From Gammaproteobacteria bacterium (GTDB lineage Bacteria; Pseudomonadota; Gammaproteobacteria; HTCC5015): a DNA stretch of 64,000 nt. Shown in pieces: positions 51,250 to 58,205 of the stretch. The notes beneath the pieces were generated by a model that saw only the letters and a list, made by a program, of their open reading frames with translations, had not been told where the DNA came from and did no database searches. The stretch spans positions 372,001 through 436,000 of the forward strand of contig JACDDA010000001.1 in the NCBI GenBank assembly GCA_013817245.1, given 5' to 3'. How positions within the stretch are numbered: the stretch's first letter is position 1; every line of letters begins with the position of its first letter. The translations under genes were made by a program, and so were the position numbers.

Positions 51250-51357
51250 CTACTCGATCCCATTAAAAATTACGACTGCTTGATTCATAATCAAAGGGCG
51301 AGACTGGATTGATATTCTTACTAATCGAAATTCATTCACTATTTCATCAAGACTCAT
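51250..51357 (-). CDS. Possible small ORF (35 aa)
   Basis: The short frame begins MSLDEIVNEFRLVRIS and ends at 51250. Its ATG overlaps the last codons of the preceding small ORF, as in a coupled pair, but there is no other evidence. A degenerate copy of the RAYT-associated motif lies inside it (51289-51305). Confidence 0.2.
   Translation of the reverse strand: MSLDEIVNEFRLVRISIQSRPLIMNQAVVIFNGIE
51289..51305 (+). repeat. RAYT-associated repeat motif, degenerate copy 2
   Basis: AATCAAAGGGCGAGACT differs at a few bases from the copy at 53271-53289 and is in the same orientation. Confidence 0.5.
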
Positions 51358-51493
51358 AAATCACTCCATTGGGCTCCAGATCATTCACAATATTTTTTAA
51401 TTTTATTTGCTGCCCATGCTTCTGTTTGCAAACATCTTCAGGCGAAAGTACAACACGCTCTTTCGCTGCATTTGTTTGCGATAATATGCTCAT
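51347..51493 (-). CDS. Possible small ORF (48 aa)
   Basis: ATG at 51493; begins MSILSQTNAAKERVVLSPED and reads like coding sequence, but has no recognisable family and no Shine-Dalgarno site. It lies between the frameshifted gene and the transposase fragment and may be a remnant. The rest of 51175-51524 holds nothing I recognise. Confidence 0.25.
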   Translation of the reverse strand: MSILSQTNAAKERVVLSPEDVCKQKHGQQIKLKNIVNDLEPNGVIYES

Positions 51494-51524
51494 TACGGAA
51501 TCGATCTTGGTCATAGAGAAGAGT

Positions 51525-51670
51525 CAAGGCTCAGACTCTTGTTCCTTACGATAAGCCACCGATTTTCGATCCCCGCCATGCCCTGCTGATTCTACCGCTC
51601 TATCCAATTGTTTTTCTCACTGTTTAAAACGATCACTGTCTAACACCCAAGCTTTATTAGTCGCATCACA
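51525..51670 (-). pseudogene. Duplicated 3' fragment of the REP-associated transposase
   Basis: About 145 bases match, with scattered changes and a small deletion, the 3' end of the intact RAYT gene at 53283-53999 together with its flanking motif (51524-51537, TCAAGGCTCAGACT). Shared stretches include CCCCGCCATGCCCTGCTGAT. The orientation is the same as the intact copy, so the two form a direct repeat about 1.75 kb apart. The match stops at about 51670 (GTCGCATCACA). Confidence 0.85.
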
Positions 51671-51693
51671 CATGAAATAAATAATTAGTTTAG

Positions 51694-51705
51694 CCCCTTG
51701 ATTTT
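51694..51705 (-). repeat. RAYT-associated repeat motif, partial copy 4
   Basis: CCCCTTGATTTT, half of the motif, lies 11 bases before the IS3-family fragment begins. Confidence 0.4.
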
Positions 51706-51715
51706 AAGTTAGTCG

Positions 51716-52094
51716 ATGGACGACAAAAATAATGCCGCGTCGGCTCAAGATGCATTAACGATGCCCGTGTGGAGACGAGGAAAATGCAAATCCGTTATTG
51801 CACATGCTGATCGCGGCAGTACCTATGCTTCAGGTGTTTACCAAAAATGACTGACGGACTATCAATTAATTTGCAGCATGCGTCGTAAAGGCGAATGCTT
51901 GGATAACGCGGTGGCTGAAAGTTTTTCTGATACATTGAAAACAGAATGGATTGGTCATGAAGATTACAAAACCAAATCCGATGCTAAGCAAAGTCTATTT
52001 GAATACACTGGAAGTGTTTTACAATCGCCAACGACGTCATTCATACTTAGGCTACGTCAGCCCAGAATATGAGCGGCGATTTGCCTGTCACTAA
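51716..52094 (+). pseudogene. IS3-family transposase OrfB remnant (C-terminal part)
   Basis: The fragment carries the DDE integrase end of an IS3-type OrfB: ALTMPVWRRGKCKSV, the catalytic Asp region IAHADRGSTYAS, then SMRRKGECLDNAVAESF with the catalytic Glu and LKTEWIGHEDY. An in-frame TGA at 51848 and a frameshift near 52010 interrupt it; after the shift the typical end NRQRRHSYLGYVSPEYERRF is read to the TAA at 52092. The N-terminal half, OrfA and terminal inverted repeats are not visible, so this is a dead remnant. Confidence 0.9.
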
Positions 52095-52127
52095 AACTGT
52101 CTGTTAAATCGAGGGAAGATCGGCATC

Positions 52128-52217
52128 GTGAACAATAAACCGCTTCAAACCAAATTTGTTGATCCGGATTGGCCGCCTTCTGTGCGGGAAGACTTCAAAA
52201 ATGAGCTTGCACACTAA
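52128..52217 (+). CDS. Possible leader ORF coupled to the oxidoreductase gene
   Basis: A GTG at 52128, with GGGA eleven bases before, opens a 29-codon frame (VNNKPLQTKFVDPDW...) that ends in TAATG, sharing one base with the oxidoreductase ATG. It may be the end of a truncated upstream gene or a leader peptide. There is no family evidence. Confidence 0.3.
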   Translation: MNNKPLQTKFVDPDWPPSVREDFKNELAH

Positions 52218-53218
52218 TGCCGAACGCTCCGGGTTTCATGAAAGCAATGGTGTATGAAAAATACGGGTCACCCGATGTTCTTCAGCTGAAGGAGGTGGTG
52301 AAACCCATCCCCAAGGACAACGAAGTCCTGATAAAAATACATGCAACAACAGTCACTTCAGCGGATTGCCGATTGCGCAGTCTCAATATTCCTCGCGGAT
52401 TCGGACTCATCTCGCGTCTGATTTTTGGCATCACGAAACCAAGGCAGTCCATTCTGGGAACAGAAATCGCCGGCGACATTGAATCGATTGGCAAAAACGT
52501 CACAAAGTTCAAGGTTGGGGATCCGGTTTTTGCCATTAGCGGTTTCGGAATGGCGGCTCACGCGGAGTACAAATGCATACCCGAAGATGGCGCGATGGCG
52601 CTGAAACCGAGCTGCCTTACCTACGATGAAGCCGCCGCAATGTCGTTTGGCGGGACAACAGTGTTGGATTTCTTCAGGAGAGGCAAGCTTCAGCGTGGGG
52701 ATAAATTACTCATAAATGGCGCTTCCGGCAGTATCGGCACCGCTGCAGTACAACTCGCCAAACATTTTGGGGCAGAAGTAACCGGAGTATGTAGTGCTGC
52801 GAACCTGGATTGGGTCAGGTCACTGGGCGCGACGCATGTCATCGACTACACCCGAGAGGACTTCACGCGGAATGGCGAAACCTATGACGTTATTGTTGAT
52901 ACGGTTGGCACAGCGCCTTTCTCTCGCAGCAAGGATTCGCTCAAGGAAGGAGGCCGTCTGCTGCTGGTATTAGCTGGATTGCCAGACATGCTTCCTATCC
53001 CATGGGTGTCAATGACGAGCAGCATGAAGATCATCGCTGGGCCAGCAGAAGAGCGGGCAGAGGATTTGCGCTTCCTCGCGGAACTAGCTGAGGCAGGAGC
53101 ATTCAGACCGGTCATTGATCGGCGCTACCCATTTGAACAGATCGCTGAAGCTCACCGCTATGTCGACAGCGGGCGCAAGAAAGGAAATGTCATCATAACT
53201 CTGAAGCATAACGACTAA
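52217..53218 (+). CDS. NAD(P)-dependent zinc-free alcohol dehydrogenase / quinone oxidoreductase (MDR)
   Basis: The 333-residue medium-chain dehydrogenase has the N-terminal GroES-like fold (MKAMVYEKYGSPDVLQLKEV), GTEIAGDIESIGKNVTKFKVGD near 75, the Rossmann motif INGASGSIGTAAVQLAKHFGA near 165 and a C-terminal GRKKGNVIITL. Structural and catalytic zinc cysteines are absent, as in quinone oxidoreductase-like MDRs. Base composition and codon choice (more C/G-ending codons, CTG leucines) differ from neighbouring genes, and transposase fragments flank it on both sides, so recent acquisition is likely. The substrate is unknown. Met8 (52238) is an alternative start. Confidence 0.88.
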   Translation: MPNAPGFMKAMVYEKYGSPDVLQLKEVVKPIPKDNEVLIKIHATTVTSADCRLRSLNIPRGFGLISRLIFGITKPRQSILGTEIAGDIESIGKNVTKFKVGDPVFAISGFGMAAHAEYKCIPEDGAMALKPSCLTYDEAAAMSFGGTTVLDFFRRGKLQRGDKLLINGASGSIGTAAVQLAKHFGAEVTGVCSAANLDWVRSLGATHVIDYTREDFTRNGETYDVIVDTVGTAPFSRSKDSLKEGGRLLLVLAGLPDMLPIPWVSMTSSMKIIAGPAEERAEDLRFLAELAEAGAFRPVIDRRYPFEQIAEAHRYVDSGRKKGNVIITLKHND

Positions 53219-53270
53219 CCCGCAACTGCGAGGTTTACTCGGAACGAGGAAGTCCCCTTCATTCGTTAGC

Positions 53271-53289
53271 AAAATCAAAGGGTCAGACT
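53271..53289 (+). repeat. RAYT-associated repeat motif, copy 5
   Basis: AAAATCAAAGGGTCAGACT lies at the 3' end of the RAYT gene and overlaps its last codons. Confidence 0.7.
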
Positions 53290-53999
53290 GCATGATCTTT
53301 ACGATAAGCCACGGATTTCCGATCCCCGCCATGCCCTGCTGATTCTACTGCTCTATCCAATTGTTTTTCCATTCGCCGTTTAAAACGATCACTGCCTAAC
53401 ACCCATGCTTTATTGGTCGCATCACGCAAGGCCTCTAGGGTAAGTTCAGGTATGCGAGTACGAAACAGTTCACGATAAGCGGCTGGTCGTGCGGTCACTT
53501 CTTTAGCTAAGCGTTTGTATTCTTTGTGTGCGGTGATCAGCGGATTATCTTCGCCCAGCGCATTATGTCGATAACTTGACCAAAGATAATCTGCAGGGTG
53601 TTTAACTTTCTGTGGCGCTCTGACAGGATTGAGCTCTATGTAACGCATGCAGGTTAATAGGTATTGTTCGCTGTCAATCAACGTGGCTTTATAACGTCCT
53701 TCCCATAATGCGCCAGCGCGGTTGTAGCGATCGTTAAAATACTGCGTATAACAACGGCCTACGGATTGCATGACTTTGCTAATGCTGTTCTCTTCACGCG
53801 GCGTGAGCAGTAAATGCAGATGGTTAGGCATGAGTACATAGGCATGAATATCACAAGAATACTTGTCCGCTGCTTCGCCGAGTTTTTCTAGATAAAAGGG
53901 ATAGTCGTCCTTGGATCGAAAGATGTTTTTGCGATTATCGCCGCGCTGGATGATATGTTGGGGCTGGCCGGGAATTGCAAAGCGCGGTAGGCGTGGCAT
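53283..53999 (-). CDS. REP-associated tyrosine transposase (RAYT, Y1 HUH family)
   Basis: RAYTs are single-copy, domesticated relatives of IS200/IS605 transposases that are linked with REP/BIME repeats. The 238-residue protein has the N-terminal MPRLPRFAIPGQPQHIIQRG, the HUH metal motif MPNHLHLLLTP near 57-67, the tyrosine region GRCYTQYFNDRYNRAGALWEGRY near 82-104 and YIELNPVRA near 121. It looks intact. Copies of a TCAAGGGGTCAGACT-like motif flank it, and a broken copy of its 3' end lies at 51525-51670. Confidence 0.92.
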   Translation of the reverse strand: MPRLPRFAIPGQPQHIIQRGDNRKNIFRSKDDYPFYLEKLGEAADKYSCDIHAYVLMPNHLHLLLTPREENSISKVMQSVGRCYTQYFNDRYNRAGALWEGRYKATLIDSEQYLLTCMRYIELNPVRAPQKVKHPADYLWSSYRHNALGEDNPLITAHKEYKRLAKEVTARPAAYRELFRTRIPELTLEALRDATNKAWVLGSDRFKRRMEKQLDRAVESAGHGGDRKSVAYRKDHAV

Positions 54000-54059
54000 A
54001 GTCGTTTAGTGTCCTGTGCATTCAGTTAACGGTTAGCACTTTAGCGGTGTCCACCCCCT

Positions 54060-54089
54060 AAATCAAGGAATATGACCCCTTGATCTTTT
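54060..54089 (+). repeat. RAYT-associated repeat motif, inverted pair
   Basis: AAATCAAGG (54060-54068) and GACCCCTTGATCTTTT (54074-54089) form a small hairpin made of two opposed copies of the motif, 60 bases upstream of the RAYT start. Confidence 0.65.
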
Positions 54090-54139
54090 CTATTAATGCG
54101 TCGCAAAACTCTGTAGGGCCGCATATCAATCACGTTTAT

Positions 54140-54175
54140 AACAGCCTATTCAATATTATTGACGGGCTGTTTTTA
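54140..54175 (+). terminator. Rho-independent terminator of unknown transcript
   Basis: ACAGCC (54141-54146) pairs with GGCTGT (54165-54170) across an AT-rich loop and is followed by TTTTTAT. No plus-strand gene precedes it within 900 bases, so it may end an unannotated small RNA or be left from a lost gene. Confidence 0.55.
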
Positions 54176-54233
54176 TATGCGACTAAGGAATGCATAAGTC
54201 CTATAACATATTCGATTTTAACAACAAATGGGA

Positions 54234-54343
54234 TGTGCGCTTTCGCACAGATCTATTAAGAAATCATCTATAGATTATTAATGCGTAACGAAAAATAGAA
54301 TTAAAACTCTAAACAAGCGCTCAACCAAACAGAGTTGGCGCTT
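54234..54343 (+). promoter_or_regulatory. Hairpin-rich leader upstream of the DUF4142 gene
   Basis: Two hairpins are visible in the 280 bases before the gene: TGTGCG-CTTT-CGCACA (54234-54249), a perfect six-base stem, and AAGCGC-T-CAAC...GTTG-GCGCTT (54315-54343), a ten-base-pair stem with one bulge, ending 33 bases before the ATG. They may be an operator and a translation-control element. Confidence 0.45.
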
Positions 54344-54376
54344 ACTTTAAAAATAATTATATGCGGGAATTATTTT

Positions 54377-54925
54377 ATGAAAAAACTTATTCTCAACAGC
54401 TGTGGTTTTATAGGCCTTATTAGCTTATCAATTATCGGCCATGTGTCAGCGGATAATACGAATAGCAATTTGAAAACGTCAACGGCTAGCAATGTCAGCG
54501 CAAATGACGCTGATTTTTTTCAAAAAGCGGCACAAATCGGCCTGTTTGAACTTAGGGCTGCTGAAGTTGCGTCCACTAGAGCAATTATGAAAAACACAAA
54601 ATCGTATGCCAGCATGCTGGCTATGGAACACAATAAAAACAATGACCAACTTAAAGCGCTCGCTGCGAGCAAAAATGTGCAGCTACCTGATCAATTAAAT
54701 GACGATCATCAAAAGCATCTGAAAGATTTGCAAAAAGAAAACTATAAAGATTTCGATGAATCTTATATCGAAGAAATGATCGAGGGTCATAAAGACGCGA
54801 TTTATTTATTTGAAAAAACCGCAAAAGATTCTAAAGATGCCGACATTCGTGCTTATGCGAACAACACCTTACCTGCCCTAAAGAAACATTTACAGGCAGC
54901 CCAAGCCATAGATAAGAAAAATTAA
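54377..54925 (+). CDS. Secreted DUF4142 protein
   Basis: From the ATG at 54377 the protein has 182 residues: a signal peptide ending about HVSA (residue 25), then a helical ferritin-like DUF4142 domain (DADFFQKAAQIGLFELRAAEVASTRA, YASMLAMEHNKNNDQLKALAASKNV, YIEEMIEGHKDAIYLFEKTA). Histidines in the EHNK and EGHKD motifs are conserved in the family. The role is unknown; a periplasmic or outer-membrane stress function has been suggested for relatives. GGGA lies eight bases before the start. The next gene follows after 21 bases. Confidence 0.88.
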   Translation: MKKLILNSCGFIGLISLSIIGHVSADNTNSNLKTSTASNVSANDADFFQKAAQIGLFELRAAEVASTRAIMKNTKSYASMLAMEHNKNNDQLKALAASKNVQLPDQLNDDHQKHLKDLQKENYKDFDESYIEEMIEGHKDAIYLFEKTAKDSKDADIRAYANNTLPALKKHLQAAQAIDKKN

Positions 54926-54946
54926 TAGCGTTAGTAGATTGCATTC

Positions 54947-56161
54947 ATGGATTTAAATAGCGGTTTGCCATTTTGGTTAGTCAAAAACGGTCTGTTACAG
55001 ACTTTCCCGCGGTTAGGTGAAAATCTGCAGTGCGATGTCTTGGTAGTTGGTGCGGGCATTACAGGTGCATTAATCGCCGATGAATTAACTCAAGCCGGCA
55101 TGAATGTATGCGTAATCGATCGTCGCGAAGCTGGCTGGGGAAGTACTTCAGCCAGCACTGCATTACTACAATATGAAATAGATACTGAATTACAAGCATT
55201 AAGTGAACGTTATGGCCTTGCCGATGCACTCCTCGCCTATAAATCTTGCGAACAGGCGATTCATACCTTAGCTAAATTAACTAAAAATCTACGCGGTATT
55301 GATTTTCAATTGATGCAAAGTTTGTATTTTGCGAGTCATTGGTATCACAAAAACCAGATACAAAAAGAAGGTTTATTGCGCCAAGCGAATGGCTTCAGTT
55401 TGGCTATTTTAGATCGCACAGCTCTTAATACGCGCTTTGGTATCGACGCACCTATTGGATTATTAAGCGCAGTAGCGGCTGAAATAGATCCTTATAAATG
55501 CACACATCGTTTATTAAAACGCATCCAATCATTAGGCGGACGTATCCATGCGCGTACTGCTTTACAACATTTTTCTAGTGTCCGGGGTGGGTTGCGAATC
55601 GAAACGGAGGATGGTCATGTTATTCGCTGCAAACATATGATTATCGCGGCAGGTTATGAATCTCAACAATGGATTGATGAAAAAGTTGCCAGTAATCGTA
55701 GTAGTTATGCATTTATCAGCGAGCCTTTACCGAATCAATTAGGGGCACTTAAACAAACGCTTATATGGGAATCTGCCCGTCCCTATCTTTACCTACGGCG
55801 TACCGGCGACGAACGTTTATTAGTCGGTGGCGAAGATGATCTTATAGATATACCCTTACGCCGTGATGCACGTGTAGCGGCTAAATCAACTAAATTACTC
55901 AAACGTGTTAATAAATTATTTCCACTGCTGCCGCTTAAAATTGCTTTCGCCTGGGCCGGAACATTTGCTGAAACTAAAGATGGCTTACCTTTTTTTGGTA
56001 ATCACGAACAACATGACAAACGTGTGCATTTCGCGATGGCTTATGGGGGTAATGGAATTACTTATAGCATGATCGGTGCACAACTATTGCGCGCTACACT
56101 ATCCGGCCAAGCACATCCTTGTGCGAAACTATTTAGTTTTAAACGTCTGAAACGGGGATAA
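54947..56161 (+). CDS. FAD-dependent oxidoreductase (DAO family)
   Basis: The 404-residue protein of the glycine/D-amino-acid oxidase type has the N-terminal dinucleotide motif VLVVGAGITGALIADELTQAG near 31-51, the following acidic VIDRREAGWGSTSAS (FAD contact), and a C-terminal FAWAGTFAETKDGLPFFG and MAYGGNGITYSMIGAQLL. It lacks a signal peptide. Substrate cannot be deduced; relatives include gamma-glutamylputrescine oxidase-like and glycerol-3-phosphate dehydrogenase-like enzymes. It lies just downstream of the DUF4142 gene and may share its transcript. Confidence 0.85.
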   Translation: MDLNSGLPFWLVKNGLLQTFPRLGENLQCDVLVVGAGITGALIADELTQAGMNVCVIDRREAGWGSTSASTALLQYEIDTELQALSERYGLADALLAYKSCEQAIHTLAKLTKNLRGIDFQLMQSLYFASHWYHKNQIQKEGLLRQANGFSLAILDRTALNTRFGIDAPIGLLSAVAAEIDPYKCTHRLLKRIQSLGGRIHARTALQHFSSVRGGLRIETEDGHVIRCKHMIIAAGYESQQWIDEKVASNRSSYAFISEPLPNQLGALKQTLIWESARPYLYLRRTGDERLLVGGEDDLIDIPLRRDARVAAKSTKLLKRVNKLFPLLPLKIAFAWAGTFAETKDGLPFFGNHEQHDKRVHFAMAYGGNGITYSMIGAQLLRATLSGQAHPCAKLFSFKRLKRG

Positions 56162-56328
56162 CCTCGTGTTAATTTTCTGCCTATTATTCAAATTATAAGA
56201 GACGCTGCGTTGTGAAAGGCTCTCTAAACGGCTGACCTCTTTATGTTCTCTGCTCTAAGGCGGCTGCCTGCATGTGCGCTGGCGTTAGGTTGACCTTCGC
56301 TCGAAAAACAACCAAGTGATTGCTTGAC

Positions 56329-56601
56329 TCACTTTTCTCTACGTTCATAGTCATCAAGCTGAAAAAGCAGAGACGCTCGATCATCTCTTGATACGTGTTT
56401 CCAGTCTTGGTTTGTCAGCGCGCCTTCAATTGCCCACAACAAGTTGAGACTTGAGGAGCAGCCCGCGTTCTTCACAGCGACGAATGCCGCAACACTGCCC
56501 ATGGCGCGGAGTTGCTCTTCTGACTTTATTCCTGCGGATAGAAGCATTTTAGAAGAAGTCTTACCCAGATTGCGCATCTTGCTTAACAAACCAACCTCCA
56601 C
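56329..56601 (-). CDS. TfoX C-terminal domain protein
   Basis: The product of 86-90 residues is a stand-alone TfoX C-terminal domain: LSKMRNLGKTSSKMLLSAGIKSEEQLRAMGSVAAFVAVK, a helix-hairpin-helix-like fold, then LNLLWAIEGALTNQDW. In Sxy/TfoX this domain follows a regulatory N-terminal domain and promotes competence gene expression; the role of the isolated domain is unknown. The start is ambiguous: a TTG at 56589 has an ideal GGAGG five bases upstream, whereas the GTG at 56601 gives the longer product. It is alone on the minus strand, downstream of a convergent gene. Confidence 0.8.
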   Translation of the reverse strand: MEVGLLSKMRNLGKTSSKMLLSAGIKSEEQLRAMGSVAAFVAVKNAGCSSSLNLLWAIEGALTNQDWKHVSRDDRASLLFQLDDYERREK

Positions 56602-56990
56602 TTTAGCGATGCTCTTACTGAGTCATAACCAAACTTACTTCAGCAATATTTTATAACGGAGGTGAATCAACCTGAGTTGTTACAAGACGACGTTAGTTTT
56701 CTGACTTTATTATTCCGTGCCACTGCACCCAAAACCGAAGCAGTCACATTTGGGAACACAAAGCTAAAACCGGAAAAGCATATAATGCCGCCCTATAAAT
56801 AATCCGCTGCTAAGAATTCGTCCATAGAAGCGAGTCTTGCATTCATTGCAAACCAGACAAACATTGCTGTTGGTACAGAAAAGAATAACGATCCAAACAT
56901 AGCCACAAAACGAGCCGAAAGCCCTAAGTCTTTATTATTTATATGCTTCTGATGTGAAATAGCTTGCCAGTGTTGTTGTTACATCCATCA
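56602..56990. other. Intergenic region between TfoX-like gene and pilU paralogue
   Basis: About 390 bases hold no long ORF. On the minus strand a frame open from 56978 to 56793 encodes a plausible short membrane peptide (see the separate entry). Nothing else is recognised. Confidence 0.5.
56793..56960 (-). CDS. Possible small membrane protein without an ATG start
   Basis: The minus-strand frame reads ...INNKDLGLSARFVAMF then a hydrophobic stretch GSLFFSVPTAMFVWFAMNA and a short acidic tail ending DEFLAADYL. One transmembrane helix is likely and the composition looks coding, but there is no ATG. Possible starts are an ATT at 56960 or a GTG at 56906. It follows the third pilU-type gene on the same strand by about 30 bases. 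It may be a decayed or non-canonically started gene. Confidence 0.35.
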   Translation of the reverse strand: MSHQKHINNKDLGLSARFVAMFGSLFFSVPTAMFVWFAMNARLASMDEFLAADYL

Positions 56991-58172
56991 CTACAAATCA
57001 CCCAACTCATCCGACAAATCTTCTAATTCATCTTGGTCGATCGTTGGCATGTCGCGCGTTGGCTCTTTTTTCTTGCCTGAATCCATGCCGCCGCCAAAAT
57101 TAATTTTCCATTCAAGATTAGTACGCGAATCAGCAAACGCTAATGCTTGTTCAAGATCAATTTTGCCGTCGCTGTATAAAATAAATAATGATTGATCGAA
57201 CGTTTGCATGCCGGTTTTGCCGGCTTTTTCCATGGTTTCTTTAATGCCGCCCAACTCACCTTTGCGAATTAATTCGGCAATGTGCGGCGTATTAATCATA
57301 ACTTCAACTGCGGCAATACGACCGCCGCTTTTGCTGGGCACTAAACGTTGCGACACTACTGCGCGCAGGTTTAAAGACAAGTCCATTAAAATTTGATTTT
57401 TCTGTTGCGGCGGAAATAAATTAATCACGCGATCTAATGCTTGGTTCGCATTCACGGCGTGCAAGGTGCTTAAACATAAATGACCGGTGTCCGCATAAGT
57501 AATTGCGGCTTCCATGGTTTCTAGATCGCGTACTTCGCCGATCAAAATTACATCAGGCGCTTCGCGCATCGCTTCACGCAAAGCATTTTCATATGAATGA
57601 GTATCTAAACCAATTTCACGTTGACCAATGATAGATTTTTTATGTTGATAAACATACTCGATAGGATCTTCAATCGTCAGAATATGGCCAGCATGTGTTT
57701 CATTACGATAATCAATCATTGCGGCTAGCGTGGTAGATTTACCCGAACCTGTAGCACCCACCATCAACAGCAAGCCATTTTTATTCATGACTAAATCTTT
57801 TAATACCATAGGCAAACCTAATTCTTCAATTTTAGGTATGCGGCCTTTTATATAACGAATCACCATGGAAACTTCGCCGCGCTGCATATAAAAATTCACA
57901 CGGAAACGGCCTAAGCCAGCTTTACTAACACCTAAATTTAATTCGAGATTGTCTTCGAATAAGCCCATTTGTTTTTCGGTCAGCATCGAGTAGGCAATTT
58001 TTTTTGTCATGCCGGGTTCGAGCCGCGATTTACTTAAAGGGCGTAATGCGCCTTGTACTTTCATACTCGGTGGCGCGCCGGTCGTGAAATAAAGATCCGA
58101 CGCTTCTTTTTCGGCCATTAATTTTAGATAAGGATCTAATAAATTTTGCGATACTGGATTTGGCGTGCTCAT
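56991..58172 (-). CDS. PilT/PilU-family type IV pilus ATPase, third paralogue
   Basis: The 393-residue protein is a complete retraction-type ATPase: ASDLYFTTGAPPSMKVQG at the N-terminus, Walker A GATGSGKSTT near 136, the Asp box LTIEDPIEYV, Walker B DVILIGEVRD, and the His box GHLCLSTLHAVNANQALDR. It is closer to PilU than to PilT (FRVNFYMQRGEVSMVIR, LMDLSLNLRAVVSQRLVPS), and has an acidic C-terminal tail (QDELEDLSDELGDL) and a Gly/Lys-rich linker. It lies 33 bases after pilU on the same strand. Motor function is likely intact; the specific role is unknown. Confidence 0.92.
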   Translation of the reverse strand: MSTPNPVSQNLLDPYLKLMAEKEASDLYFTTGAPPSMKVQGALRPLSKSRLEPGMTKKIAYSMLTEKQMGLFEDNLELNLGVSKAGLGRFRVNFYMQRGEVSMVIRYIKGRIPKIEELGLPMVLKDLVMNKNGLLLMVGATGSGKSTTLAAMIDYRNETHAGHILTIEDPIEYVYQHKKSIIGQREIGLDTHSYENALREAMREAPDVILIGEVRDLETMEAAITYADTGHLCLSTLHAVNANQALDRVINLFPPQQKNQILMDLSLNLRAVVSQRLVPSKSGGRIAAVEVMINTPHIAELIRKGELGGIKETMEKAGKTGMQTFDQSLFILYSDGKIDLEQALAFADSRTNLEWKINFGGGMDSGKKKEPTRDMPTIDQDELEDLSDELGDL

Positions 58173-58205
58173 GCGATGTAGTTAACTCCCAACTCAGTGC
58201 GCAAT

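Noticed and set aside
51716-52094. Active IS3-family element.
   Set aside because: Only the C-terminal part of OrfB is left, with an in-frame stop and a frameshift; OrfA and inverted repeats are not visible.
49170-57000. Defence island or prophage in the accessory region.
   Set aside because: No nuclease, helicase, toxin-antitoxin, integrase or phage structural gene is recognisable; contents are metabolic, sensory and transposase remnants.
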